Below, in pieces: positions 45,101-55,000 of a stretch of DNA of 64,000 bases. The position numbers and the translations under genes are program-made. Position 1 is the stretch's first letter, and every line of letters begins with the position of its first letter. Source of the DNA: Chloroflexota bacterium. GTDB lineage: Bacteria > Chloroflexota > Anaerolineae > B4-G1 > SLSP01. The notes beneath the pieces were generated by a model. That model made no database searches, was not told the origin of the DNA, and saw only the letters and a list, made by a program, of their open reading frames with translations. The stretch is from the NCBI GenBank assembly GCA_029555965.1, contig JAKQHY010000136.1, positions 50,847 to 114,846 on the forward strand, in the 5' to 3' direction.

Positions 45101-48100
45101 ATTGCGGTGGGATCAGTAACTGGAGTGCCCTTCTTCGAAGAAAGCAAACCACCAGATCCGGCCAAGCTTGGTGTCGAATTAACGATTCGCTCAGATAGAA
45201 AAGGTTCCTTCAAAACTTCTTTGGAGGACTTGAAGTTCTCAGTCGCAGGAGTTGAAGCAGAGTTTACTCCCTTTATTGAAAGTGAATTAGACTTCGACCA
45301 TGAATGGCGCGTAGGTGTGGCAGGATATATGGGTGCGGACACAAAAGTAAAAATTGAGGGGCCGAAACTTTCTCTGGTACGTACTGGTGCGCAAGGCATT
45401 CCTTTAGACTACCTCGTGGATGTGTATTTGCAATCCATTGTTGAAATTACGAATAAATTTAAAGCAGGCTTTGAGCTCCGACCTGAAGCGGACTCGGTAA
45501 CATGGCCTTCTCTTGAGGGAGGCAGTGGTGTGAAACTGGAGGTGATATTAGCCGGAGAGATACTCAAGGGATTGGCAAAAGTTGAAGGTTATGGAGGCGG
45601 AAGCGCCGAAGCCACCCTGCAATTTCCCCCCGACCCAGATTACCTCAAGGAATTCAAGGGAAGTTTATTCTTAGGGGTACGCTACGAAGCTTTTGGTTTC
45701 CTTAAGGGTACAGCCTGGGAAAAAACATGGGAATATTCTTATTGGCCAGTAGCAAAGCGTCAGCCTTTATCCCCTGCATTGGATGATCTGAACTCAACTT
45801 CGGTAACGCTGCTTGAGTGGCCCATTGAAGATTGGCATATAGAGCCACAAGATTATGGTACTCGACAACTTTACGCGAATTTTGACGATGGTAGTATGTC
45901 ACTTACCGCCTCTCATCGCCCAGCAACGCCCTCGGGAAGCACGATCACACCATTAGTGACCAACCTTTACGCTAATGCTAATCCCGCTTTGGTATTGCAC
46001 AACGATCAAGCTCTTCTTCTTTGGACCCACGATGATATTTCTCTCCCCGAAAGCCAGAGTAAGGAAATCCTCTCAAGTTGGTGGGACGGTACGACCTGGT
46101 CTATACCTGTCAGTGTTACTACCGATACAATGTCTGAGTTCAATCCGCAAGTCGTGATGCTAAATGACACACAAGCAATGGCCGTTTGGGAACGCATTAA
46201 CGATCCGGCAGTGCCGATGACGGCGACATTGGATATGACGCTTACCAACAAGATTGAGTTAGTTTACGCCACTTTCGACTTTAACACACATACCTGGACT
46301 TCACCATCTCTCTTGACCGACAATGCAATCTTCGACCATGTTCCACAACTGGCAAGTAATGGCAGTGGTCAGGTGATGGTTGTCTGGCGTAGCAATGTAG
46401 ACGGTGAATTGCTTGGCTCCCCGGAGCATCCAGACTCACTAAACTATGCAGTATGGGATAATGCAGCCTGGACTACAGGGGTCATTACAGAAGTAATTGA
46501 TGATCTCCTGACATACTCTGTTGCGTATGCTGATGCTACAAATGCCATAGTAGTGTTAAATCGTGATCAGGATGGCGACCAAACGACACACGCAGATATT
46601 GAACTCTTCGCGATCGAGTGGGATGACGCGAGTTGGGGTACTTTGACTCAGATCACTGACAATTCTGTAGCGGATGAAAATCCTACAGTGTTATATACCG
46701 TTACTGGTGAGCGTAGGCTGGTGTGGATGCAGGATACCCGCCTGGCGGTCTTGTACGACGATTGGACAGCAGCACCTACACTCACAGACATTGAAGGTGG
46801 TGGTCTAGGAATGCTGAATTTTGCTGTGGCCTTAGATGATAAGGACAACTTGATGTTACTCTGGCGCGCTCACTCAGATGCAGGGCAAGACCTTTATCAC
46901 GCTCTTTACGATGCAGAAGCTGCAACTTGGAGTATGAGAACACAACTCACTGCTAATGCAGCAGTAGAGCGCGAGCTTGCTGTAGCTTTCGATCCCAATG
47001 GGCAATTGATAGTGGCCTATCTGCAAGACAATCTGATAGAGACCGATATGGTCATCTCGCCAACTCTCACTATTACAGGCGTGACCCAGTATGATTCCAC
47101 CGACCTTTACCTCCTCCACTACACCCCCGACACAGACTTAACTGTGAGTGATCTTGCGTTGCCCCAGTCTTCAGAGAACCCAGGGCCTGGCGATAGCGTG
47201 AACATCACTGTCACCGTGCAAAACGCGGGTGACTGGGCTGCCGTTAGTCCCATTGTTGCACTTTACGATGGCAATCCAGGTACAGGTGGAACACTCATTG
47301 CCAGGCGCACTATCGCGGGCGCGTTAGTGGGTGGCGCGACTGCGCAAGTCAATATTCCATGGACGGTTCCTGCCATACCAGTGCAGCCGCACACGCTCTA
47401 TGCCGTAATTGACCCGGATGGTGTTATCACCGAAAGCCTGGAGACCAACAATACGCTCACGCTTACCACTGTCACCCCGGATGTCGCCGTTGCCAGTGTC
47501 AGAACCTACTATTACGACCAGCACAATGTCGTGCCTGTAGCTGTCATCGCCAATAACGGCCCGGTCACGGCCACTAATGTCCTGGTGGAGTTCCGCGCTG
47601 ACGCTATTACTGGTACAATCCAACATTCTGCCGTGATTACCGAACTCGCACCTTCTGGCTTGCAAGCCATCACCACCACCTGGAACATTACGGGCTGGAC
47701 ATCGAGCGACTACACCTACTACGCCGTTGTGGATAGTGCAGATACTATCTTTGAGGTCAACGAGGAGGATAACTGGGACTATTTCCCGGTCAAGGTATGG
47801 CCGGACTTAGTCATCTACTCCGGCGATGTGCAGGCCAGCCTCACGGAATCTGGTGGCCCTGTCACCGTCACCGTGCGCAACTGGGGCACGGCGGACGCAG
47901 CCAATACGCCTGTCGTTCTCTATGAAGGGCCGGTTATCACCCCCAGCGCGACCGCGCTCTACACCTGGACGGTCGCCAGCTTGCTGGTGGATAGCGACGG
48001 CGACGTACAACTGGTCACGACGCTCGACCACCGCGCTAACCGCCTCTTCGCTATCGCCGACCCGCAGCATGTCATCACCGAAGTGGAAGAATACAACAAC

Positions 48101-48760
48101 GTTGCGCTGTTGACACAGCCCATCTCTGTCACTTTCCGTTACCACGATCTGGAAGGCGTCATCCCGACCACAGCTACGGTTACTTTGCAGGGAGATTGGA
48201 TGAGCGAGCCAATTGTACTCACTGACGCGGGAGGCGTGTACTCCGCCACTGTTAGCACCGGGGAGACGCCGCTGAATTATCGTTATGCAGTGGATGACAA
48301 CTTGGCCTTGCTCAACACTTACACTCGTACCGTCACGCCCACCGTTGCTATTGTCTATAATGACTACCGCCTTGTTACACCGGACAACGCGCGTCTAGTT
48401 GGACCGGCAATACTTAATGGCGTGGTCGGCGTTCCCACTGCACTCATCACAGCGCACGTTACGCTGGCGGAAGTGACTTCATTACCCAATACCACCTTTG
48501 TCGCGGAAGTCGGCTATGGTACGAGTACCACATTCACTACCTGGACGTGGACGCCGTTGACCTACTTCGGTGATCTGAGTAATCGCGACTATTTCGCCAG
48601 CGTCATTACCCCGACCGTGAGTGGCGTCTACTCCTACACTATCCGCTTCAACGGCAATTGGGACATCGGCAATCCCCACAACGCGTGGACTTACGCCGAT
48701 CTCGATGGCAGCAGTAACGGTTTCAGTTGGGGACAGGTAGGAGTGTTGACTGTGCCATGA
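39152..48760 (+). CDS. Giant secreted beta-helix/CARDB surface protein
   Basis: A 3202-residue protein with a signal peptide (1-28, LLVVLTMLLSFLP). Residues 43-150 resemble a cupredoxin (TIQPGDTVEWINQ) into which YFIYLPLVLRN (83-93) is inserted. Two PKD-like domains (LTYTWDFGAG, LTYTWNFGGA) and four CARDB repeats (EVDETNNI-type endings) follow to about 920. Three tandem copies of a 318-residue unit with right-handed beta-helix repeats cover about 930-1810. After a DUF-like middle domain (45-47 kb), BNR-like/FnIII strands and two more CARDB domains end the protein. No catalytic motif was seen; adhesion or a structural role is likely. Confidence 0.7.
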   Translation: MRYRFVNLLVVLTMLLSFLPQPARPVTAVAPATTAHALLQAVATVAITATGFDPAQVTIQPGDTVEWINQTAQVQRIIGGTPYFIYLPLVLRNQGSMKLTGTAPSAAQATNWGSGDIAPGERFTHTFSTMGDYPYYLGGAVDITGRIIVQGQPQPDFVLMITPVTRSVAPGDAVTYAVVLTATNGFTAPVTLSVSDLPTGATAQWSATQVTPTGNAVLTVTTTTDTPAGDHLLTVNGSGGGKSHQAQATLQVTGGCVAVTEAFFVSDGPVELGQPMHFTATVTPVNATGPLTYTWDFGAGPTAGDFMMVAYTFATTGTHPVTLTIANGCGSATFTDTVSVVDVGVCVPISGVDFTSDSPVDVGQAMHFAASATPAGATRPLTYTWNFGGAGVQGGTPVQPTYTYSAPGTYMAALTGTNPCGGPLLATHPVTVNALSAGVDLVVDAIQVSPENPTATQPVTVSVTIRNQGSIAASGTFYTYLYVDPATPPVSGQLGDYVWAKNSLAPGASETLVYNYGGFNTPGDHALWAQVDTFGSVAESDETNNIAGPMTVTAQTALADLIVQNIATDPLTPTLNQPCTLTVQVKNQGIANITDTFQVNAYIDPALPPAPGEAGGHTWQQVGLAIGASAILTREIIFTEGGSHTLYTQVDTGQVISESNEANNISGPHILSVHTPMPDLVVQTIATDPTTPTIGYGFILQVGIKNQGDNNTSETFRVDWYRNPGAVPISTTLGNGYWEQNGLRAGEVVTLTTLVTVTVPGDHTFYAQVDTASGGIGAVAERDEANNITGPVIVTADVPKPDLMVVRITTDPEFPRVNQAATLQVVVKNRGYLATGSSFRVDWYRDPLEAPIPGETGDGYWMVPSLAVGQVTTLTTSVVLTQPLTYPFYAQVDTLNTNQETDESNNIYGPDGVAAMDEVAVSDLCTINGGYIYENLILTSAHSPYLIIDCDVYIGDGNVLMLEPGVVVKLQYHSLNIGTDGQLIAQGTVAQPVVFTSYQDDTYAGDTNGDGEATLPYAGEWYGISGRVNSHIDLQYTTVRYGGGYGSIYAPGDLTLRDSVVEWAGEDGIYIQPTSEQPPDILIERSTIQDNGGVGINIFGYNNQPGSLVIRDNVIARHSACDYYCYGWGIALTGVAAFEIVNNTLEDNGGNDTYYLIHSGGIAVADVLGNSGVISGNLIMRDSSGGYADVGIEVAYGTPQLINNIVQGYAMAVGISGGYPQFVPTYNGNDFSDVQYQTVGVWGDITEGTWTNFSGYNHFIGGDAYLSAGQTFTVPAGTVVKFYNGSLDLRTSATLHSSGTMAQPVVFTSIRDDSYGGDTNNDGMATLPAPTDWGEIRGDENSHIEFYHTIVRYGGASLYTYDNASIRVYGDLTLQDSVVEWSGEDGIIIEPASGYTPDILIERSTIQDNDGVGINIYGYDDQPESLVIRDNVIARQSYWDYYGFGWGIALGGVTAFEIVNNRLEDNGGNNADYEVKLSGGIVVADAFGSSGVISGNLITRDSSSGYADVGIEVANSTPQLINNIVRGYAMAVGISDGYPQYVPTYSGNDFSDVRYQTVGVWGDLTEGTWTNFAGYNHFVAERVYLSSGQTFTIPAGAVVKFPSYYGSLELQTGATLNSLGTAAQPAVFTSIRDDSYGGDTNSDGATTLPYAGDWAYIYGGITSRINFQHTIVRYGGGGEYTAASIEATGSITVQDSVVEWSENGGLYIAPADLPVGYAPPDVVIERSTMQNNTYSGLSIYTDNDHPLGDFTCHNNNIASNGYGLSYTHSDSRRLDATNNWWGHDSGPTHPSNPGGMGDAVSDDVDFDPWTGKAAWIAYQNLVRMQQVVAAARPADPLRNTEPAEPGVPYIESVQSEHNFFVFIGGVEQFTVRVDWNGAESGQGTPGIVKFKTKNRTYAEAGDETGAQHNLYTEDFKAGMNKVEVIAMLLDGTESKPFTVDVFRFAAPQWMWKLEFNEAKIEVVRHPDYSEAKMSLAFPPDPFEIAVGSVTGVPFFEESKPPDPAKLGVELTIRSDRKGSFKTSLEDLKFSVAGVEAEFTPFIESELDFDHEWRVGVAGYMGADTKVKIEGPKLSLVRTGAQGIPLDYLVDVYLQSIVEITNKFKAGFELRPEADSVTWPSLEGGSGVKLEVILAGEILKGLAKVEGYGGGSAEATLQFPPDPDYLKEFKGSLFLGVRYEAFGFLKGTAWEKTWEYSYWPVAKRQPLSPALDDLNSTSVTLLEWPIEDWHIEPQDYGTRQLYANFDDGSMSLTASHRPATPSGSTITPLVTNLYANANPALVLHNDQALLLWTHDDISLPESQSKEILSSWWDGTTWSIPVSVTTDTMSEFNPQVVMLNDTQAMAVWERINDPAVPMTATLDMTLTNKIELVYATFDFNTHTWTSPSLLTDNAIFDHVPQLASNGSGQVMVVWRSNVDGELLGSPEHPDSLNYAVWDNAAWTTGVITEVIDDLLTYSVAYADATNAIVVLNRDQDGDQTTHADIELFAIEWDDASWGTLTQITDNSVADENPTVLYTVTGERRLVWMQDTRLAVLYDDWTAAPTLTDIEGGGLGMLNFAVALDDKDNLMLLWRAHSDAGQDLYHALYDAEAATWSMRTQLTANAAVERELAVAFDPNGQLIVAYLQDNLIETDMVISPTLTITGVTQYDSTDLYLLHYTPDTDLTVSDLALPQSSENPGPGDSVNITVTVQNAGDWAAVSPIVALYDGNPGTGGTLIARRTIAGALVGGATAQVNIPWTVPAIPVQPHTLYAVIDPDGVITESLETNNTLTLTTVTPDVAVASVRTYYYDQHNVVPVAVIANNGPVTATNVLVEFRADAITGTIQHSAVITELAPSGLQAITTTWNITGWTSSDYTYYAVVDSADTIFEVNEEDNWDYFPVKVWPDLVIYSGDVQASLTESGGPVTVTVRNWGTADAANTPVVLYEGPVITPSATALYTWTVASLLVDSDGDVQLVTTLDHRANRLFAIADPQHVITEVEEYNNVALLTQPISVTFRYHDLEGVIPTTATVTLQGDWMSEPIVLTDAGGVYSATVSTGETPLNYRYAVDDNLALLNTYTRTVTPTVAIVYNDYRLVTPDNARLVGPAILNGVVGVPTALITAHVTLAEVTSLPNTTFVAEVGYGTSTTFTTWTWTPLTYFGDLSNRDYFASVITPTVSGVYSYTIRFNGNWDIGNPHNAWTYADLDGSSNGFSWGQVGVLTVP
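41950..44560 (+). repeat. Three tandem about 0.96-kb repeats within the giant surface-protein gene
   Basis: The motif GAGCGTTCTACGATTCAGGA (or a near copy) occurs at 42401, 43355 and, diverged, 44324, giving periods of 954 and about 969 nt. Copies 1 and 2 are close to identical over long stretches; copy 3 is more diverged and truncated at its end. This indicates in-frame tandem duplication of a beta-helix block. Confidence 0.8.
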
Positions 48761-48823
48761 CTCACGCTGAACAGTGGGAGTGGTAAGTTCGAATCAGCAG
48801 CTTACAAACACATCGGGGCCGCC

Positions 48824-48866
48824 AGAGGTCAGCGGAATTATCCACCCTATCTGTAGGGGAGTACCG
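48824..48866 (+). repeat. 43-bp direct repeat, copy 1
   Basis: It begins AGAGGTCAGCGGAATTATCC and ends TCTGTAGGGGAGTACCG. It lies in the 193-bp gap after the giant surface gene. Copy 2 is at 56445-56487, same orientation, with one mismatch in 43 bases. Confidence 0.85.
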
Positions 48867-48953
48867 AGTAAAGAGTAACGAGCAAGAAGTCTCATTAGCT
48901 GTGTTTTGCAAAACATTATCCAATATACGCAGTAACAACAGAAGGATATTGAA

Positions 48954-49874
48954 ATGAATACGAACAAAAGTCAGTTAACTCGTTTGGGTGAAGCCTGGGA
49001 TGCTTACCGCGCCGAGCAGCAGAGTGTGCAAGTGATCGTATCTGCGCCAAAGAGTGCCAGCCGCCTGGTTCGCATGTTGCGCTGGCTGACGCCTAATGGC
49101 GGGACACTGCTCATCGTCGCCATTTTGCTGATGACTCAATCCCTGTGGGCGCGCCCGCAAGCCGCCCCAAGCGCCCCCGGCCCCAGCGCGACCACCGTGA
49201 ACTACCAGGGCCGCCTGGCGGATAACGCTGGCGCGCCACTGGATGGCAGCTACGCAATGCGTTTCTCGCTTTATGACGCGGCAACTGACGGCGCACTGAT
49301 CTGGGGACCGGAAATTCACGACGCCGTTCCTGTGAGCGACGGCCTGTTCAGCGTGGGACTGGGCAGCCAGACGGCCGGCGGTATCCCTACTAGCGCGTGG
49401 AATGGCGACCGCTACCTTGAAATCACCGTGGGCGGGGAGACACTGAGTCCGCGTGAGTTGATCAGATCCGTGCCGATTGCGGGAATGGCCCTCACTGTGC
49501 CGGACGGAAGTATCACACAAGAAAAATTGGGGAAGCAACCTTACTATTTTCACGGAGCTTTGGCAACTCCATCGGAATGGATGGCAGATGTCGTTTTTAA
49601 TGGGAATTATGCCCGATTCTGTCAAACAATCGGGCGCACTTATTCGCGCGTGGAAGAGCTACAAGCACACTATACGATCCAGCGCGGCAATGGCTGTTTC
49701 TATGATGGTTGGTATTACGTTGGGTCGCGGCAGTCCGCAAATGATATTCATATGTGGGGTAATGGGACTCCTGACGACAGTTACAACGTCTGGCAATACC
49801 ATGGAAGCAGCTATTCAGTTTGTAACTATGATTGGTGGACTTACGAACGTAGCGCAATCATTTGGTGCGAATGA
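48954..49874 (+). CDS. YQGRL-type anchored protein, paralogue 1
   Basis: A 306-residue protein. A hydrophobic helix at about 55-70 (GTLLIVAILLMTQSLWA) probably anchors it. About residues 80-185 form a conserved domain: VNYQGRLADNAG, FSLYDAATDGALIWGPE, DGLFSVGLGSQTAGGIP and LSPRELIRSVPIAG. The same block occurs in the next two genes. The C-terminal 115 residues are unique, Tyr/Trp-rich, with five cysteines in the last domain (CQTIGRT, GNGCFYDGW, SVCNYDWW). I do not recognise this tail; it may be a lectin or binding domain. Start ATG has AAGGAT upstream. Confidence 0.65.
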   Translation: MNTNKSQLTRLGEAWDAYRAEQQSVQVIVSAPKSASRLVRMLRWLTPNGGTLLIVAILLMTQSLWARPQAAPSAPGPSATTVNYQGRLADNAGAPLDGSYAMRFSLYDAATDGALIWGPEIHDAVPVSDGLFSVGLGSQTAGGIPTSAWNGDRYLEITVGGETLSPRELIRSVPIAGMALTVPDGSITQEKLGKQPYYFHGALATPSEWMADVVFNGNYARFCQTIGRTYSRVEELQAHYTIQRGNGCFYDGWYYVGSRQSANDIHMWGNGTPDDSYNVWQYHGSSYSVCNYDWWTYERSAIIWCE

Positions 49875-49914
49875 GTTGCGAGACGGATGTTATTACATTT
49901 AAGGAGGCCTTGAA

Positions 49915-50742
49915 ATGGAAACTCGCAAGAATTTGCTTTTGGTCTTAGGTGAGTGGTGGGAGTCGCGTCAGGTAAATCCGCCTGCGGTGCCCCAACAACC
50001 CCGCCGTTTGGGTGGGGTGCTGCGTTGGTTTTTTCCCAACGGTGGCACATTGCTCCTAGTTGCGTTGCTGATTGCGACGCAATCCCTGTGGGCGCGCCCC
50101 GCTGCCGTGCCCAACGCCCCTGGCCCGAGCGCGACGACGGTGAATTACCAGGGCCGGCTGGCGGATAACGCGGGCACCCCCCTGGATGGCACCTATGGGA
50201 TGAGTTTCGCCCTCTATGATGCGGCAACCGGCGGCACACTGATCTGGGGCCCGGAAGCGCACACAGCGATCCCCGTGAGCGACGGTCTATTCAGTGTGGG
50301 ATTGGGCAGCCAGACGGCGGGCGGCATCCCGACAAGTGCATGGAACGGCGACCGCTATCTCGAAATTACGGTGGGCGGAGAGATGCTGAGTCCGCGCGAG
50401 TTGATTCGCTCCGTGCCGATTGCTGGGATGGCATTGACGGTGCCAGATGGGGCGATTACGAAAGAAAAGTTGGGAGACACTACCCTGTGGCGTGGGCTAA
50501 ACGATGGCGCAGTTATTCAGAGCGGTAGTGTGTGGATGCCTTCCGACCAAACCAACATTACCATAGCATTTGATCAGGCTTTTACATCAACGCCGCTTGT
50601 AATCATTACACAAATCGAGGGGTCCGCCGGTTATGCTAACTTGATAGCACACCATCTCAATCAAAATCAATTCCAAGTTGCCAAACGTGATGGCACGGCA
50701 TGTGGTGTGCATTGGATCGCTATCGGCAGTATCACCCCCTAA
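49915..50742 (+). CDS. YQGRL-type anchored protein with H-type lectin tail, paralogue 2
   Basis: A 275-residue paralogue of the previous gene with the same helix and YQGRL domain. The last 75 residues differ: NITIAFDQAFTSTPLVIITQ, FQVAKRDG and HWIAIG fit the H-type lectin pattern of a GalNAc-binding beta-sandwich. GGAGG precedes the start by a few bases, and the gap to paralogue 1 is 40 nt, so they are co-transcribed. The family of the shared domain is common in Chloroflexota genomes but its role is not known to me. A role in surface glycan binding is inferred. Confidence 0.68.
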   Translation: METRKNLLLVLGEWWESRQVNPPAVPQQPRRLGGVLRWFFPNGGTLLLVALLIATQSLWARPAAVPNAPGPSATTVNYQGRLADNAGTPLDGTYGMSFALYDAATGGTLIWGPEAHTAIPVSDGLFSVGLGSQTAGGIPTSAWNGDRYLEITVGGEMLSPRELIRSVPIAGMALTVPDGAITKEKLGDTTLWRGLNDGAVIQSGSVWMPSDQTNITIAFDQAFTSTPLVIITQIEGSAGYANLIAHHLNQNQFQVAKRDGTACGVHWIAIGSITP

Positions 50743-50785
50743 ACCATCTCTGATTCATTAACCGATTGTTAAGGATGATTTTGCA

Positions 50786-51952
50786 ATGAACGAGACCAAA
50801 CACTTTACCCTGAGTATCCCTTTACCCACCCGCCACATGCTGGGCCGCCTGCTACATTGGCTGACCCCCAACGGCGGGACGCTGCTTTTGCTGGTGGCTT
50901 TCCTTTTTGCGCAGTCCGTCGGCGCGCTCCCGCTCCCGATGCGCAACGCCGCACCCGCCTGGCCCGCCGCGCCGACCATCAACTATCAGGGCCGTCTGGC
51001 CGATAGTGCGGGCAATCCCATCAATGACACCGTAGCGATGCAATTTGCGCTATATGATGCCGCGACGGACGGCAGCGTCCTCTGGGGGCCGGAATCGCAT
51101 CCCACCGTGCCCGTGAGCGAAGGCCTGTTCAGCATAGGACTCGGCAGCCAGACGGCCGGCGGCATCCCCACGAGCATCCTCTCTGGCGACGTGTGGCTCG
51201 AGATCACGGTGGACGGCGAGACGCTCATGCCTCGCGAACTGTTGCGTGCTGCGCCTTACGCAATGCAGGCGAGCGTGGCGTTGACGGTGCCGGACAGCAG
51301 CATCGGGGCGGCAAAGTTGAATATTGACGAGGATCTAGATTTGCATTCTTTTACTTTGACCAATACATTAGCTATTGAAAGTGCGAATGCTCAAAATTTC
51401 GTTATAGCAAATTACTACGGACGAATGAGAGTGAGAAGCGCAAATGACTTGTATGTTTTCCTCGATACGGACAACAACCAGACCAATGCTGTGTTCAAAA
51501 TCTATCACGACAATAGCAGGTTAGAGCCACCAGTACAAGGTTTGCTTACCCTTGATGAAAGTGGAAACTTATCTGTGATTGGCAATGTTTCTCAAGGCGC
51601 AATGATTGAAAACAACCTGCAAACTCCTGCCGAATTCGCCGCCGAACGCATTGCTCGCTTCTCCGAAGGAGATGTGCTTTGCTGGGGCAACAACCGTCTT
51701 GAACTTTGCGCGCAATCTGGCGATCCTCTGGTGCAGGCCGTCGCAGATGAAAACGGCAAGCCCATCGTCATCGGTGCGGAGGTCATCAAGGTGCTTGGGC
51801 CGGTACAACGCGGAGATTTGCTGGTCGCCTCTGATGTGCCTGGCTATGCTGTCGCTATAGATGACCCTGCACCCGGCACCGTCATTGCCCAGGCATTGGC
51901 CGACTTCGCCGGCGAGCGGGGTGTGGTCAAGGCAATGGTGCGGAAGTTTTGA
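50786..51952 (+). CDS. YQGRL-type anchored protein with tailspike-like C-terminus, paralogue 3
   Basis: A 388-residue paralogue with the shared TM helix (about 35-50) and a YQGRL domain (about 60-165, INYQGRLADSAG, GLFSIGLGSQTAGGIP). The tail is longer: a strand-rich segment (about 180-260) then a compact domain with FSEGDVLCWGNN, KVLGPVQRGDLLVASDVPGY and GTVIAQALADF. This resembles the terminal domain of phage tail-spike and similar trimeric proteins with intramolecular chaperone or peptidase G2-like ends. It lies 43 nt after paralogue 2. Self-cleavage or trimer formation is possible but not shown by sequence. Confidence 0.6.
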   Translation: MNETKHFTLSIPLPTRHMLGRLLHWLTPNGGTLLLLVAFLFAQSVGALPLPMRNAAPAWPAAPTINYQGRLADSAGNPINDTVAMQFALYDAATDGSVLWGPESHPTVPVSEGLFSIGLGSQTAGGIPTSILSGDVWLEITVDGETLMPRELLRAAPYAMQASVALTVPDSSIGAAKLNIDEDLDLHSFTLTNTLAIESANAQNFVIANYYGRMRVRSANDLYVFLDTDNNQTNAVFKIYHDNSRLEPPVQGLLTLDESGNLSVIGNVSQGAMIENNLQTPAEFAAERIARFSEGDVLCWGNNRLELCAQSGDPLVQAVADENGKPIVIGAEVIKVLGPVQRGDLLVASDVPGYAVAIDDPAPGTVIAQALADFAGERGVVKAMVRKF

Positions 51953-52067
51953 TTATTCGGGGAAATATTAGATGAGACACGCCTTACTTCAGGCATCAGA
52001 TAACAGGCCGGCTTGTCGCTGAACAATTGAAGCTACGAGCGGAAACCAGACAGAGGAGGTATTTGCA

Positions 52068-55000
52068 ATGAACTTTACCCTCAAACTTTGGTTAAGGTCA
52101 TTGGCGCTGGGCATAGTTCTACTCAGCTTGAGAACTGCTACTGTGCAGATAACTGCAACTTCTCCGGTGGATCTACCGGATATTCAGGATCAACTGCTCA
52201 TGATGAAGGATCCCGCTGCGGTGTATTGTGCAGAGGTTATGGGGTACAACCATGAGGTGGTGACCATGCCAGACGGGTCACAATACGGTTTATGCCAATT
52301 ACCGGACGGGAATACATGCAATGAATGGAATTTCTATGCTGGCACTTGCGGAGAAGCCTATACGTATTGCGCCGAAGCAGGCTACCACACGGAAACGCGC
52401 GATGATGGCGCTGATACATTTGCGGCGACTTATGCGGTATGTATAACCCAGGATGGGAAAGAAATCGGGTCGATCTCCCAATTAACTAACTTGGCAGCTC
52501 ATGCAACTTCTTCGCAAGCAAATACTGTATCCGTTAGCCCTTTATCCCCAACGCCTTTGGACAGACTGCCCTCTGCTATTACAGCGCCACCTTCCTTCGA
52601 TTGGCGCAACTATAATGGCTCCAACTGGCTCACAGGGGTCAAAAATCAGGGTAACATATGCGGAAGTTGTTGGGCTTTTGCAGCAGTAGGTGTAACAGAA
52701 GCACATCACAATATCATTTTCTCCAATCCCGACCTTGATTTGAATTTGGCCGAACAAGATATAGTATCCTGCTCCGGCGCTGGAGGATGTGGTGGCGGTT
52801 GGACGCCTTCTGCCCTTCATTACATCGCCGAAGACGGTGTTGTAGATGAAGCTTGCTTCCCATATCAAGCATCGGACGTGGCTTGTAGCAAATGTGCAGG
52901 TTGGACTGAAAGACTTACCCACATTGATAGTTTCAGGGCCTTTCAACCTGATATAGCCTCGCTCAAAGAAACTGTGGTTACTTACGGACCCACTTACGTC
53001 TCAATGGGAATTGATTCAGACTATGGGGGGTATTTTGATAGCAATCGAGTTTATCATTGTAATGATGATTCAGGGACCAATCATGCAGTGGTGGTGGTAG
53101 GTTATAACGATAGTGGGAATTACTGGCTGGTGCGTAACAGTTGGGGCAGTGATTGGAATGGCGATGGGTACTTCAAAGTTGGGTATGGTGAATGTGCCAT
53201 TGATAGTACCATTGCTGGTTATGTTTACACGATTCCTCCAGTAACAACCGTTACTCTCAGCGGGTCAAGCGGTTACAATGGCTGGTATGCTACGGATGTT
53301 ATCGTCACCTTAACCGCGGATGAACCAGTAGCCTGGACAAGATATCGCGTTGATAGTGGGGACTGGCAAGTTTATAACGCGCCTTTTGTGCTGAGTAGCG
53401 CCGGAACTCACCTGATCGAATACTATTCAAGAGATAAGTTTGCCGCCGAGGAGACTCCGAAATCTACCAGCGTTAAAATTGATAAAACCCCTCCTATCGC
53501 AGCCTCTGATGTGCGTCCTAGCGGCTGGACTGGCCCCTACACTGGCGATACAACCCCTGCGTTCGCCTGGAATGCCGCTACAGATAGCGATTCTGGCTTT
53601 GCCGGCTATTATGTTGCCGTAGATGACCACACACCGGACGGTAGCGGGGGCAATGATTGGTGGGCCGGCAATGTAACGACATTCAACGTTCCCGGTGCTC
53701 TGCCCGAAGGTCAGCACCGTTTTGCCGTCACCAGCAAGGATAATGCCGGCAACACCAATCCGGTGGACGGCGGCTCCGATGCGCCTTACTACCTCTTCTC
53801 CGTAGACATCAACCCGCCTACCATCCCACAGATCACGATCAGTGGGCCGGGATGCAGCGGCATTCCCAACAACGGCTGGCAGAATACCTGCTACACCCCG
53901 ACATTTTCCTGGACTTCCAGTGACAGCGTTTCCGGTGTCAAGGACTATCGCTACTACTGGGGAACTTCAGCTTCCGGCGTCCCAGCCACCGTGACGACTA
54001 CGACCACTTTTGCGCCCGGCGTGATTGCTCCGGCGGGCAGCGTCGCCAGTATGTACTTCAACCTCACTGCCCGCGACTCACTCAACCACGAATCGGGCCG
54101 CGCCTCCTTTGGCGTGCGCTATGACGGCGCGCCGCCCACCGTTACGCTCGTTATCAATGGTGGCGGGGAAACTACTAATCAGGTCAATGTGTGGCTGGAT
54201 TTGACGGTCGCCGATGCCGGCAGTGGTGTGGATCAGATGCGCTTCTCCAACAATGGTCTGGAATGGACGGCCTGGGAAGCCTATAGCAGCAGTAAGCCAT
54301 GGAGACTGCCCGCGCTCGACCGCCGCGCGCATACGCTTTATGCTCAGGTGCGCGACCGCGCCGGCAATGCATCCAGCGTCGCCAGCGACAGTATCACCCT
54401 CGACTTCTACCCGGTGGCGCCCCACTCGGCCAGCTTCCGCATCTGTGATGCCGTAGTAGACATTGGCGGCTCGGGGGAGCTTACCTCAGTCAGCTTCCAT
54501 CTCGTTTCCGCCATCGGGCAGTCCTGGGCTACCGGGGCGACGGCCAACAGCAGCGCCGGCCACACCGCACGCAGTGGATTCTTGGCTGCGCTGGATGGCT
54601 GCCGCCCCATCACCCACTCCGTCACCACCAACTATACTGTCACGCAGTGGGTCGTCGCCTCCGGTGGCAATTTGCGGGGCAGCAGCAGCTTCCGCCTGGG
54701 CGACACCGCCGGGCAGCCGGCTGCGTCGGGTAACAATGCCTTCACCAGCACCAGTTTCACGCTTTCTTCGGGTTTTTGGGCGCAGATCACCGGGACTGTG
54801 CCGATGACAACGCCCGTCGAACCCACCCCGCCCCCTCCTACACCTATGCCTATTCCCACTCCCGGCCCTACATCCATTCCGCAGCCCGGCAGCTTTGGTG
54901 TCAGCATCAACGACGGCGCGCTCTACACCCACGATCCCGACGTCACCGTTAATACCTGGGCGCCGGATGTGACGCAAGTGCGTTTGAGCAATGACGGCGG

